Shown here piece after piece: positions 1 to 8,134 of a stretch of DNA of 64,000 nt. How positions within the stretch are numbered: position 1 is the stretch's first letter; the number at the start of each line of letters is the position of its first letter. Source of the stretch: Streptomyces griseus subsp. griseus (GTDB lineage Bacteria > Actinomycetota > Actinomycetes > Streptomycetales > Streptomycetaceae). The translations under genes were made by a program, and so were the position numbers. A model generated the notes under the pieces. The model was not told the DNA's origin. It did no database searches and saw nothing but the letters and a program-made list of their open reading frames with translations. Location of the stretch: assembly GCF_000720255.1 (NCBI RefSeq), contig NZ_JOJE01000001.1:558001-622000 (forward strand), written 5' to 3'.

Positions 1-1165
1 AGATGTACGCCGAGCCGGGCAGCGCCAGCATGAGCAGGGTGGCCGCCCGGGCGCGCCGAAGGCCCAGCTCGCGGTCGCCGGCGAGGCGGATCTGGGTGCC
101 GAGCCCGGGCGGGTTGGCGAAGCGGGTGGCGTGCCGGGTGACGTCGTGGTTGGACAGCACCCAGGTGGCGGGGGCGCCGACCGGGCGCATGGCCTCCAGG
201 GTGAGGTCGACGACCTTGCGCAGCTCCTTCGCGTCCCAGTCGGTGCTCAGGTACTGGAAGTTGAAGGCCTGGTGCAGCTCGTCGGGGCGGACGTAGTTCG
301 CGGTGCGCTCGACGGTCGGGGTCCACGCCTCCGCGACGAAGATGCGCTCTCCCGAGTACTCGTCGAGGACGTGACGCCACTGCCGGTAGATCTCGTGGAC
401 GCCCTCCTGGTCGAAGAACGGCATGACATCGTTGCCCAGCAGCTTGAGCTGCTCGTGGGATCCAAGGTCTGGCAGGCCTTCCGCCTTCACCAGTCCGTGT
501 GCCACGTCGATGCGGAAGCCGTCCACGCCCATGTCCAGCCAGAAGCGGAGGATCGAGCGGAACTCGTCGCCGACGGCCGGGTGTTCCCAGTTGAAGTCGG
601 GCTGCTCGGGGGCGAAGAGGTGCAGGTACCACTCGCCGTCCTCAAGGCGTGTCCAGGCGGGCCCGCCGAAGATGGACTCCCAGTCGTTGGGCGGGAGTTC
701 GCCGTTCTTCCCCTTGCCGGGGCGGAAGTGGTAGCGCTCCCGCAGCGGTGAGCCCGGGCCCTCGGCGACGGCACGCTTGAACCATTCGTGCTGGTCGGAG
801 GAGTGGTTGGGCACCAGGTCGACGATGACCCTGAGGCCCAGTGCGTGGGCGTCGAGGATCAGCGCGTCGGCGTCGAGGAGGTTGCCGAACATGGGGTCGA
901 CGGCCCGGTAGTCGGCCACGTCGTAGCCGGCGTCGGCCTGCGGGGAGGCGTAGAAGGGGCTGAGCCACACGGCGTCCACGCCGAGGTCGCGCAGGTACGG
1001 GAGGCGGGATCGTACGCCTTCCAGGTCCCCCATGCCGTCGCCGTTGCTGTCGGCGAAGCTGCGCGGATAGACCTGGTAGATCACCGCGTCCCGCCACCAG
1101 TCGCGGCGCTTGGCGACGGTGGCGACGGCGGAGTTCGGTGCCGGGTCGGCGGAGTGCTGGCTCAT
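1..1165 (-). CDS. aglA: alpha-glucosidase, GH13 family (C-terminus outside window)
   Basis: Cytoplasmic hydrolysis of maltose and short maltodextrins delivered by the adjacent MalEFG importer. All four GH13 conserved regions can be read on the minus strand: DLVPNH (region I), DGFRIDVAHG carrying the Asp nucleophile near 506-508, VAEAW with the general acid Glu, and VLSNHDV (region IV). The N-terminus DWWRDAVIYQVYPRSFADS is typical of bacterial oligo-alpha-glucosidases. I chose ATG 1165 because AAGGA lies six bases upstream; an in-frame ATG at 1198 would add 11 residues and has no good site. The gene runs off the left edge. The symbol aglA is by analogy with the S. coelicolor mal cluster. Confidence 0.93.
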   Translation of the reverse strand, partial: MSQHSADPAPNSAVATVAKRRDWWRDAVIYQVYPRSFADSNGDGMGDLEGVRSRLPYLRDLGVDAVWLSPFYASPQADAGYDVADYRAVDPMFGNLLDADALILDAHALGLRVIVDLVPNHSSDQHEWFKRAVAEGPGSPLRERYHFRPGKGKNGELPPNDWESIFGGPAWTRLEDGEWYLHLFAPEQPDFNWEHPAVGDEFRSILRFWLDMGVDGFRIDVAHGLVKAEGLPDLGSHEQLKLLGNDVMPFFDQEGVHEIYRQWRHVLDEYSGERIFVAEAWTPTVERTANYVRPDELHQAFNFQYLSTDWDAKELRKVVDLTLEAMRPVGAPATWVLSNHDVTRHATRFANPPGLGTQIRLAGDRELGLRRARAATLLMLALPGSAYI

Positions 1166-1252
1166 GGTGTCCTTGGTACGTAACGGAGTCGCGGTCATGG
1201 GCAGGGGTTTCGCGGGCTCGGAGGTTCGGCGGCAGGCGGCCGCGGTGACAGC

Positions 1253-1300
1253 GGGGTCTGGGGGTCCCCCCGCTCGAGCGAAGCCGAGAGTGGGGGAGGG
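1253..1300. repeat. Streptomyces dispersed intergenic element
   Basis: The stretch between malG and the alpha-glucosidase contains GGGGTCTGGGGGTCCCCC followed by GCTCGAGCGAAGCCGAGAG and TGGGGGAG. From memory this CTCGAGCGNAGCCGAGAG-centred unit recurs in intergenic regions of many Streptomyces genomes, usually between genes of one transcription unit or after a gene. It can fold (CCCCCGCTCGAGCG against CGAGAGTGGGGG), so it may act as a processing or attenuation element. Only one copy was noticed in this window. Confidence 0.6.
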
Positions 1301-1354
1301 CACCGCGCCGCCACCCGCGCGGTGAGGCGCGCGGGAGTTCTCACGGGATGGGCG

Positions 1355-2266
1355 TCAGCCCTTCGTGCCGCCCGCGGTGAGGCCGGTCACCAGGTTCTTC
1401 TGCACGAGGTAGAAGAAGACGGAGACGGGTATCGCGATCAGCACCGCGGTGGCGGCCATGAGGTTGCGCTGGGCGTCGTGCTCGCTGACGAAGCTCTGCA
1501 GGCCGACGGCGAAGGTGTAATTCGAGTCGGACAGCATGAACGTCGAGGCGAAGGCGACCTCGCCGAAGGCGGTGAGGAAGTTGTAGAAGGCGGCGACCGC
1601 GAGGCCGGGTTTGGCCAGCGGCAGGATCAGCCGCAGGAAGGTGCCGAAGGGGCTGAGCCCGTCGACGCGTCCGGCCTCGTCGATCTCGAACGGGATGGTG
1701 TCGAAGTAGCCCTTGAGCAGCCAGGCGCTGTAGGGCACGACGGTGCTGCAGTTGACGAGGATCAGGCCGAGGTAGGTGTCGATGAGGCCGAGGTCCGACA
1801 TGATCTGGTACATCGGCACGATCAGGACGGCGATCGGGAACATCTGAGTGACGAGCAGGACCCACATGAACTTCTTGTAGCCCGGAAAGCGCATGCGGGA
1901 CACGGCGTAGCCGCTGGTGGCGGCGATGATCACGCCGATGGCGGTGGTTCCGAGGACGACGACGAGCGTGCTCTTGAGCCAGTCGAAGAAGCCGGTGTGC
2001 TGGAGGACGAACGTGTAGTTGTCCCACGTCATCTTGTGCCAGATCCGCCCGGGGTGCAGGTAGTCGTCCTTGTCCGGGCCGAGGGACAGGAAGATCAGCC
2101 AGCCGACCGGGAAGAAGGCGACGAGGCTCGCCACGATCAGGACGCCGTGGGTGGAGAGGGTGGCGAGGGGCCCGCGCCGGCCGCGACGGCGGGCGGTCTT
2201 GCGCGGTGCGGCCTCGGGGGGCCGGCCGGCCTTCGCGACGGAGGTCGGGGCGGTGCTGGTGCTCAT
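1355..2266 (-). CDS. malG: maltose/maltodextrin ABC transporter permease MalG
   Basis: Inner-membrane permease, 303 residues, of the CUT1 sugar ABC family. It has six hydrophobic segments and the cytoplasmic coupling motif near residues 195-215 (EIDEAGRVDGLSPFGTFLRLILP), which docks the ATPase. It pairs with MalF and receives sugar from MalE. There is no ATP-binding gene in the cluster; in Streptomyces the shared ATPase MsiK, encoded elsewhere, is known to energise such importers. The start ATG has GGAG six bases upstream, and the gap to malF is only 13 bases, so the two are cotranscribed. The downstream alpha-glucosidase follows after about 190 bases. Confidence 0.95.
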   Translation of the reverse strand: MSTSTAPTSVAKAGRPPEAAPRKTARRRGRRGPLATLSTHGVLIVASLVAFFPVGWLIFLSLGPDKDDYLHPGRIWHKMTWDNYTFVLQHTGFFDWLKSTLVVVLGTTAIGVIIAATSGYAVSRMRFPGYKKFMWVLLVTQMFPIAVLIVPMYQIMSDLGLIDTYLGLILVNCSTVVPYSAWLLKGYFDTIPFEIDEAGRVDGLSPFGTFLRLILPLAKPGLAVAAFYNFLTAFGEVAFASTFMLSDSNYTFAVGLQSFVSEHDAQRNLMAATAVLIAIPVSVFFYLVQKNLVTGLTAGGTKG

Positions 2267-2279
2267 GGGGACTCCTGCC

Positions 2280-3284
2280 TCAGATCGCGAGCTGCTGGTC
2301 GTTGCGGCTCAGCCAGCGGCGGTAGAAGGAGGTGAAGACGATCAGGACGGCCAGCAGCAGGATGCCGTAGGCGGCCGACTGGGCGAAGTCGCGCGGCTGC
2401 TGTCCGAAGCCGAGGTAGTACGCCCAGGTGACGAGGATCTGCGCGTCCGGAGCGGTGTTGCCGAACAGCAGGAAGATGATGGCGAACTGGTTGAAGGTCC
2501 AGATGATGCCGAGGAGGACGACGGTGGAGCTGACGGACCTCAGCCCGGGAAGGGTGATGTAACGGAACCGCTGCCAGGCGCCGGCGCCGTCCATCTCGGC
2601 CGCCTCGTAGAGCGAGTGGTCGATGGCCTGGAGGCCGCCGAGCAGCGAGAGCATCATGAAGGGCACACCGCACCAGGTGTTGACCATGATCGCGGCGAAC
2701 CGCTGCCAGAAGGTGTCCTCCAGCCACAGCGGCGAGGGCAGGTGCAGGGCGTCCAGCGCGGTGTTGATGATGCCGCCGTCGGCGAGCATGAACCGCCAGC
2801 CGAAGACGGTGACGAAGGTGGGGACGGCCCAGGGCAGCACCAGGATCATGCGGTAGAGGGTGCGCCCGCGGAACTTCTGGTTGAGCAGCAGCGCGAGGCC
2901 GAGCCCGATGAAGTAGTGCAGGGTGACGCAGAGCGCGGTCCAGGCGATGGTCCAGACGAAATGCGACCAGAAGCGGTCGTACGCCGTGGGGCCCCACAGG
3001 ATGTCGGCGTAGTTGTCGAGGCCGATGAACTTGTAGGTGGCGTCGATGTGGTTGACGCCGATGGTGCGGGCCGTGTTGAGGCTGTTGGCGTCGGTGAGGG
3101 TGAGGTAGAGGCCGTAGACCAGGGGGTACAGCACGAGGACGCCGAGGACGATCACCACCGGGGCGATCATCGCGTAGGCGTACCAGTGCTTCTGGTAGCC
3201 GTGCCTCAGGCGCCGGCCCAGCCCGGGCCGCGGGTCTCGCTCACCGCGGCGCTTGCCGGTCGCTCGGTCGATGGCGACTGTCAT
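2280..3284 (-). CDS. malF: maltose/maltodextrin ABC transporter permease MalF
   Basis: Second permease subunit, 334 residues from ATG 3284 (AGAAGG upstream). A longer open frame reaches 3386, but the extra residues are translated from the 16-bp tandem repeat and look non-genuine. A basic cytoplasmic N-terminus precedes six membrane segments. The coupling loop EAAEMDGAGAWQRFRYITLP lies near residues 230-250. It forms a heterodimer with MalG. The 162-base gap to malE contains a hairpin and a tandem repeat that could lower malF/malG expression relative to malE. Confidence 0.95.
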   Translation of the reverse strand: MTVAIDRATGKRRGERDPRPGLGRRLRHGYQKHWYAYAMIAPVVIVLGVLVLYPLVYGLYLTLTDANSLNTARTIGVNHIDATYKFIGLDNYADILWGPTAYDRFWSHFVWTIAWTALCVTLHYFIGLGLALLLNQKFRGRTLYRMILVLPWAVPTFVTVFGWRFMLADGGIINTALDALHLPSPLWLEDTFWQRFAAIMVNTWCGVPFMMLSLLGGLQAIDHSLYEAAEMDGAGAWQRFRYITLPGLRSVSSTVVLLGIIWTFNQFAIIFLLFGNTAPDAQILVTWAYYLGFGQQPRDFAQSAAYGILLLAVLIVFTSFYRRWLSRNDQQLAI

Positions 3285-3310
3285 GGTTCGACAACCTTCT
3301 CGGGATTCCG

Positions 3311-3358
3311 CGGTGCAGGGATCCTGCGGTGCAGGGATCCTGCGGTGCAGGGATCCTG
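3311..3358. repeat. three tandem 16-bp repeats in malE-malF intergenic region
   Basis: CGGTGCAGGGATCCTG is repeated three times without change at 3311, 3327 and 3343, and a fourth copy starts at 3359 but breaks off. Each unit contains the near-palindrome GCAGGGATCCTGC, so neighbouring units can form alternative stem-loops in the malE-malF-malG transcript. It lies just upstream of malF. Confidence 0.85.
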
Positions 3359-3392
3359 CGGTGCGGGGGGTGGGCTGGGCGGGCACAGGCCG

Positions 3393-3439
3393 GTGGCCGT
3401 CGAATCCCTCCCCCGGTCTCCCGGGGATCCGACGGCCAC
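3393..3439 (-). terminator. stem-loop after malE (attenuator candidate)
   Basis: GTGGCCGTCG (3393-3402) pairs perfectly with CGACGGCCAC (3430-3439). The loop contains a smaller CCCCCGG/CCGGGG stem. It starts eight bases after the malE stop. With malF next in the same orientation it may protect the malE 3' end or partly terminate transcription, as is known for malE-malF in enteric bacteria. No U-run follows, which is usual for Streptomyces. Confidence 0.55.
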
Positions 3440-3446
3440 GCGGGGC

Positions 3447-4721
3447 TCACTTGCTGAAGTCGGGGACCAGCTTGGCGATCGCGACCTCGGCGTTGCTCAG
3501 GCCCTTGTCGAGTGACTCCTTGCCGCCGGCGATCTTGGGCAGCTCGGTGTCGAGCGGGCCCCACAGGGAGCTGTACTCGGGCAGTGCCGGGCGCGGCTGG
3601 GCGGCGGCGAGGACGCCCTGGTAGCCGGCGATGCCCGGGTCGGCCTTGACCTGCGCGGTGTAGGCGTCCTCGCGGGTGGGCAGCGTGTTGTTCTTCAGCG
3701 CGATGGTCTCCTGGGCCTTCGCCGAGGTCATGAAGTTGACGAACTTCAGCGCGGCGTCCTGGTGGGCCTTGTCCGAGCCGGCGTAGACGGAGAGGTTGTG
3801 GCCGCCGGTCGGGGCGCCCGCCTTGCCGGTGGAGCCGGCCGGGACGGTGGCGATGCCGAGGTTGGCCTTGTCCTTGAAGGCGGAGCCCTTGTAGAAGTTC
3901 GTGATCTCCCAGGGGCCCTGGACGATCGCGGCGACCTTGCCGTTGACGAACGCGTCCTGGATGTGGGCGTAGGCGTCGGCGGTGGTGTCGGCCTTGTGCA
4001 GGCCCTTGCCGTCGAAGAGGCCGAGCCAGGTGCCGTAGGCCTTCTTCGCGGCCGGGGAGTTCACGGTGATCTTCTTGGCGGTGACGTCGACGGTGTCGGT
4101 GCCCTCGCCGTAGAGGAAGGACTGCGCGTAGTAGGCCTGGGTGGAGCCCCAGTAGCCGTCGACGCCGGTCTTGTCCTTGACGGTGGCGGCGGCCTTCTTC
4201 AGGTCGTCCCAGGTCTTGGGGGCTTCCTTGATGCCGGCCTTCGCGAAGAGCTGCTTGTTGTAGACGAGGGCGAGGGTGTCCGTGGTGAAGGGCACGCCGT
4301 AGGTCTTGCCCTCGTACTTGGCCTGCTCGATCAGGCTGGGCTGGAACTTCGCCTGGTCCTTGAGGGCCTCGGTGCCCTCCAGCGGCACGAAGTAGCCCTT
4401 CTTGGCGAAGGCGGGGGTCCAGCCGACCTCGGAGCGCAGCACATCGGGGGCGCCCTTGGAACCGGCGGCGGTGTCGAACTTGTTCTGCGCCTGGTCGAAG
4501 GGGACGTTGACGTACTTGACCTTGACGTCCTTGTTGGCGGCCTCGAACTCCTTGACCAGGGCCTGGTACGTCGGCGCCTCATTGGTGGCGTTGGAGGTGT
4601 CCCACCAGGTGATGGTGACCGGACCGTCGGCCTTGTCGCCGCTGTCGCTGTCGCCGCCGCAGGCCGTCGCCGCGAGGGCGAGGGACGCCACCAGTGCGCT
4701 GGCCGCTATGCCACGCCGCAT
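3447..4721 (-). CDS. malE: maltose/maltodextrin-binding lipoprotein MalE
   Basis: Extracytoplasmic substrate-binding lipoprotein, 424 residues, solute-binding family 1. The start is ATG 4721 with AAGGAG upstream. A longer frame to 4757 has no site and would precede the signal peptide. MRRGIAASALVASLALAATACGG is a lipoprotein signal with lipobox ATAC, so the mature protein begins at the Cys and is lipid anchored. The body shows ITWWDTSNA and the VPFTTDTLALVYNK region typical of sugar-binding proteins. It is the first gene of malEFG and its promoter lies in the MalR-operator region shared with malR. Confidence 0.95.
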   Translation of the reverse strand: MRRGIAASALVASLALAATACGGDSDSGDKADGPVTITWWDTSNATNEAPTYQALVKEFEAANKDVKVKYVNVPFDQAQNKFDTAAGSKGAPDVLRSEVGWTPAFAKKGYFVPLEGTEALKDQAKFQPSLIEQAKYEGKTYGVPFTTDTLALVYNKQLFAKAGIKEAPKTWDDLKKAAATVKDKTGVDGYWGSTQAYYAQSFLYGEGTDTVDVTAKKITVNSPAAKKAYGTWLGLFDGKGLHKADTTADAYAHIQDAFVNGKVAAIVQGPWEITNFYKGSAFKDKANLGIATVPAGSTGKAGAPTGGHNLSVYAGSDKAHQDAALKFVNFMTSAKAQETIALKNNTLPTREDAYTAQVKADPGIAGYQGVLAAAQPRPALPEYSSLWGPLDTELPKIAGGKESLDKGLSNAEVAIAKLVPDFSK

Positions 4722-4833
4722 GAGTTCTCCTTGAGGGTGAAAGCCCGTCTGACGCACAGGGCGGCCCCGTCCGCCGCCTGTGTCGACTTGCCGACTGCGC
4801 CGTTGGCCGCCGGGCGACGTGAACGTAACAGCG

Positions 4834-4995
4834 TTGCAAGCACGACGAAAGACCTTGCAGAAAAAAAGTGCAAGACATCTCCGAAGTTATCCGTGCGTGA
4901 CCCGGAGGCGACCGCCGTGAGACCGTTGTTGGCGCGGTTGAACTGGCGTGGAGCGGGTCAGGGGCCTGCTGTGCAAGACTCTGCAAGCTCTTGCC
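4834..4995. promoter_or_regulatory. MalR operator region between malE and malR
   Basis: This 389-base divergent spacer (4722-5110) carries repeated TTGCA/TGCAA words: TTGCAAG at 4834, CTTGCAG at 4854, TGCAAG at 4869, TGCAAG at 4972, CTGCAAG at 4981 and CTTGCC at 4990. They form two clusters, one on the malE side and one on the malR side. CTTGCAG-like repeats are the known binding words of Streptomyces MalR/Reg1. The A7 run at 4861-4867 is unusual in this genome. The rest of the spacer shows no gene. Confidence 0.8.
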
Positions 4996-5110
4996 ACCAC
5001 TTTCATGAGGGAGCCCGATGACGCAGCAGCCCCGACCGGGCCGTGCAACAGCTCGCCCGCGGCGTCCCCTTGGTGCGCAAGGGGAGACCTGGCCGGTACA
5101 GTCCCACCCT

Positions 5111-6145
5111 GTGACCACACGGCTTGCCGACATCGCCGCTCAGGCGGGGGTGAGCGAAGCGACCGTCAGCCGCGTCCTCAACGGCAAGCCGGGCGTCGCC
5201 GCCACCACCCGCCAGTCCGTGCTGGCCGCCCTGGACGTGCTGGGCTACGAGCGCCCGGTCCGCCTTCGGCAGCGCAGCGCGGGTCTCGTCGGCCTGATAA
5301 CGCCGGAGCTGGAGAACCCGATATTCCCGGCGCTCGCTCAGGTCATCGGCCAGGCGCTGACGCGCCAGGGCTACACGCCGGTCCTCGCCACCCAGACACC
5401 GGGCGGCTCCACGGAGGACGAGCTGACCGAGATGCTGGTCGACCGCGGGGTCGCCGGCATCATCTACGTCTCCGGCCTGCACGCCGACACCACGGCCGAC
5501 ATGCAGCGCTACGAGCAGCTCCGCGCGCAGGGAGTGCCGTACGTCCTGGTCGACGGTTTCTCCCCCAAGGTGCAGGCGCCGTTCATCTCCCCCGACGACC
5601 GTGCGGCGATGACGCTCGCCGTCACCCACCTCGTCTCCCTGGGGCACACCCGTATCGGTCTCGCGCTGGGCCCGAAGCGTTTCGTGCCCGTGCAGCGCAA
5701 GATCGAGGGCTTCATCCGCGCGGTGCAGGAGCAGCTGGGGCTGAGCGCGGAGACGATCGAGACGGAGCTGGTCCAGCACTCCCTCTACACCCTGGAGGGC
5801 GGCCAGGCCGCCGCCACGGCCCTGATCGACCGGAGTTGCACGGCGGTGGTCTGCGCCAGCGACATGATGGCCCTCGGCGCCATACGGGCGGCCCGGCAGC
5901 GGGGCCTCGGCGTCCCCCAGGACGTCTCGGTCGTGGGTTTCGACGACTCCCCGCTGATCGCCTTCACCGACCCGCCCCTGACGACGATCCGCAAGCCGGT
6001 CCCGGCCATGGGCCAGGCAGCCGTCCGCACACTCCTGGAGGAGATCGGCGGGACGCCGGCACCCCACAGCGAGTTCGTGTTCATGCCGGAACTGGTGGTC
6101 CGGGGTTCGACCGCTTCGGCCCCCGGTGACCGGAATCGCCCATAG
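5111..6145 (+). CDS. malR: LacI-family maltose repressor MalR
   Basis: DNA-binding repressor of the malEFG operon, 344 residues from GTG 5111. The HTH is at residues 3-23 (RLADIAAQAGVSEATVSRVLN) and is followed by the LacI hinge NGKPGVAA. A periplasmic-binding-protein-like effector domain follows, with conserved SDMMALGAIRAARQRG and the C-terminal DDSPLIAFTDPPLTTIRKP. An upstream ATG at 5018 would put 31 unrelated residues before the HTH, so I prefer the GTG, although no clear ribosome-binding site precedes it and it may be leaderless. It is transcribed away from malE. Confidence 0.92.
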   Translation: MTTRLADIAAQAGVSEATVSRVLNGKPGVAATTRQSVLAALDVLGYERPVRLRQRSAGLVGLITPELENPIFPALAQVIGQALTRQGYTPVLATQTPGGSTEDELTEMLVDRGVAGIIYVSGLHADTTADMQRYEQLRAQGVPYVLVDGFSPKVQAPFISPDDRAAMTLAVTHLVSLGHTRIGLALGPKRFVPVQRKIEGFIRAVQEQLGLSAETIETELVQHSLYTLEGGQAAATALIDRSCTAVVCASDMMALGAIRAARQRGLGVPQDVSVVGFDDSPLIAFTDPPLTTIRKPVPAMGQAAVRTLLEEIGGTPAPHSEFVFMPELVVRGSTASAPGDRNRP

Positions 6146-6277
6146 GATGGAGGTACGGCGTGCTTCGTACAGTGCGCCGGTAGGAGTGGATACGGTCCTC
6201 CGGCAGTAGAACATGCACCGGGAACCCAACCGGGGGATGATCGGTGACGGAACTGTTTTCTGGCAAACTCTGTGCCT

Positions 6278-7219
6278 ATGGGTGAAACGACCGTGACGTC
6301 GGTGGATGGCCCCGAAGAGGCCGTTCCGCACCCCGTCACGGCCGCGGGCCGCCCGGCTCTCCTGCGCCGTCTGCGCAGCCCGCGCCAACCCCGGCTGTGG
6401 TTCGAGATCCTGCTGATCGCGGTGAGTTACTGGACCTACTCACTGATCCGCAACGCGGTCCCGGAACAGCGGTCCGAGGCCCTGCGCAACGCCGACTGGA
6501 TCTGGCGGATGGAGCACCACCTCGGCATCGCCGTGGAGGAGTCCGTCAATCACGCCGTCAACTCGGCGACTTGGCTCATCGTCGGCATGAACTACTACTA
6601 CGCCACGCTGCACTTCATCATCACCCTCGGTGTCCTGGTGTGGCTCTACCGCCGCCACCCCGGCCGTTACGGCGCGACCCGCCTGGCCCTCTTCGCCACC
6701 ACCGGCGTGGCCCTGGTCGGCTACTACCTGTATCCGCTGGCGCCCCCGCGTCTGATGACCGGCGGGAACTTCGTCGACACCGTGACGGTCCACCAGACGT
6801 GGGGCTCGATGGCCTCCGGCGACCTCAAGCACATGTCGAACCAGTACGCCGCGATGCCGTCGATGCACATCGGCTGGTCCCTGTGGTGCGGCCTGACGAT
6901 CTTCGCGCTGGCCAGACTGCCCTGGGCGCGCGTCCTGGGCCTGCTCTACCCGGTGGTGACCCTGGTGGTCATCGTCGCCACCGCCAACCACTTCTGGCTG
7001 GACGCGGTGGGCGGCCTCCTCTGCCTGGCCTTCGGCTTCGCGGTGGCCCGCGTCTGGTACGGCGCCCTGCCGTACGCGCTGCCGAGGAGGGTGCGGGACC
7101 GGCTACCCGCGGACCGCCCGGACCGCCCCCTCCCGCGGCGCGACCTCCCCCGGCGCGATCTTGCCGAGCGCGACCTCCCCGAGCGCGACCTCTCTCAGCG
7201 CGTCGACGAACGCCTCTAG
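6278..7219 (+). CDS. PAP2-superfamily membrane phosphatase / inositol phosphotransferase-like
   Basis: Polytopic membrane protein, 314 residues. PSMHIGW (C2-type motif) and NHFWLDAVGG (C3-type His-x3-Asp) mark the PAP2_3/Aur1-like active site facing the outside, suggesting phosphatase or phosphotransferase action on a lipid phosphate. About six hydrophobic segments lie between residues 35 and 260. The C-terminus after residue 265 is charged and made of RDL-type pentapeptide repeats encoded by a 15-bp tandem repeat. I chose ATG 6278; GTG 6272 would add two residues, and neither has a good ribosome site. The 3' end overlaps the convergent LysR gene by 117 bases. Confidence 0.8.
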   Translation: MGETTVTSVDGPEEAVPHPVTAAGRPALLRRLRSPRQPRLWFEILLIAVSYWTYSLIRNAVPEQRSEALRNADWIWRMEHHLGIAVEESVNHAVNSATWLIVGMNYYYATLHFIITLGVLVWLYRRHPGRYGATRLALFATTGVALVGYYLYPLAPPRLMTGGNFVDTVTVHQTWGSMASGDLKHMSNQYAAMPSMHIGWSLWCGLTIFALARLPWARVLGLLYPVVTLVVIVATANHFWLDAVGGLLCLAFGFAVARVWYGALPYALPRRVRDRLPADRPDRPLPRRDLPRRDLAERDLPERDLSQRVDERL

Positions 7220-8062
7220 GGCGGGCTGGGGCGGGGCCGTCTCCCGTACGGCCGCGTAGATCGCCCGCGAGGGCTCGGGCTCCCGGACCTCACGCACGAC
7301 CACCCCGGGGTGTCGGCTGCCGAGCCCCAGCCTCGGGATGAGCGCGACCCCGAGCCCCGCCGCCACGAACCCCTGGGCGGTCACGTAGTCCTCGCTCTCC
7401 ACGACGAATCCCGGCCGGAACCCGGCGGCCTCGCACGCCGCCGTCTGGGCGTCCAGACACGGCCCCGGCCACTCGCTGCCGACCCACGGCTCCCCCGCCA
7501 GCGCGGCCAGCGGCACGCTCTCCTCCGCCGCGAGCCGGTGCCCCTCGGGCAGCACGGCGAGGTAGGGGTCATCCAGCAGCCGCACCAGCCGTACGCCGTC
7601 GTACGCGCCCTCCGCGGCCCCCACCAGCAGGGCCAGGTCGGCCCGCCCCTCGCGCACGTCGGGCAGCGGATCGGGGTCGGCCAGCCTGAGGTCGACCCGC
7701 ACCCCCGGATGCGCGGCCCGCATCCGTGCCACGGCCGGGGCGACCAGCCCGGCGCCCGCCGTCGCGAAGTACCGCACCGCCAGCCGTCCCGTACGCCCCG
7801 CCAGCAGATCGGCGAGCGCGGTCTCCGCCTCCGCGACCTGCCGCCCGATGACCTCCGCGTACTCGGTCAGCAACAGCCCCGCCGCGGTGGGCCGCACCCC
7901 GCGGCCGACCCGCTCCAGCAGCGCGGCCCCCGCCTCCTTCTCCAGTACCGCGATCTGCTGACTGACCGCGGACGGTGTGTACCCGAGCCGCGCCGCGGCC
8001 CCCGAAACCGAGCCACACACCACCACGGTCCGCAGGACCTGCATCCGCCGCACATCAATCAT
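7103..8062 (-). CDS. LysR-family transcriptional regulator
   Basis: Regulator of 319 residues. The winged HTH at residues 1-60 reads MQVLRTVVVCGSVSGAAARL and YTPSAVSQQIAVLEKE, and is followed by a LysR substrate-binding domain. Start ATG 8062 has AAGGTGAG eight bases upstream; a longer frame to 8098 is not supported. It is divergent from the EamA permease at 8135 across 72 bases, and that permease is its likely target, as is usual for LysR pairs. The last 40 residues are pentapeptide repeats (LGEVA, LGKIA, PGEVA) antisense to the repeats of the PAP2 gene. Confidence 0.88.
   Translation of the reverse strand: MIDVRRMQVLRTVVVCGSVSGAAARLGYTPSAVSQQIAVLEKEAGAALLERVGRGVRPTAAGLLLTEYAEVIGRQVAEAETALADLLAGRTGRLAVRYFATAGAGLVAPAVARMRAAHPGVRVDLRLADPDPLPDVREGRADLALLVGAAEGAYDGVRLVRLLDDPYLAVLPEGHRLAAEESVPLAALAGEPWVGSEWPGPCLDAQTAACEAAGFRPGFVVESEDYVTAQGFVAAGLGVALIPRLGLGSRHPGVVVREVREPEPSRAIYAAVRETAPPQPALEAFVDALREVALGEVALGKIAPGEVAPREGAVRAVRG
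7138..7197. repeat. 15-bp tandem repeat coding on both strands
   Basis: Four imperfect 15-bp units of GCGCGACCTCCCCGA type start at 7138, 7153, 7168 and 7183. On the plus strand they encode RDLPR-RDLAE-RDLPE-RDLSQ in the PAP2 protein. On the minus strand they encode REVA-LGEVA-LGKIA-PGEVA in the LysR protein. Because the unit is a multiple of three, gain or loss of a unit keeps both frames open. Confidence 0.85.
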
Positions 8063-8134
8063 GCAGCTCACCTTAATGGTGCCATCGAAACTTTTCACTT
8101 GTCCTCACAGATTTGAGGGGCGACCGTAGGAGCC

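Noticed and set aside
3285..3386. N-terminal extension of malF
   Set aside because: The added residues are a translation of the 16-bp tandem repeats, and the internal ATG has a ribosome-binding site.
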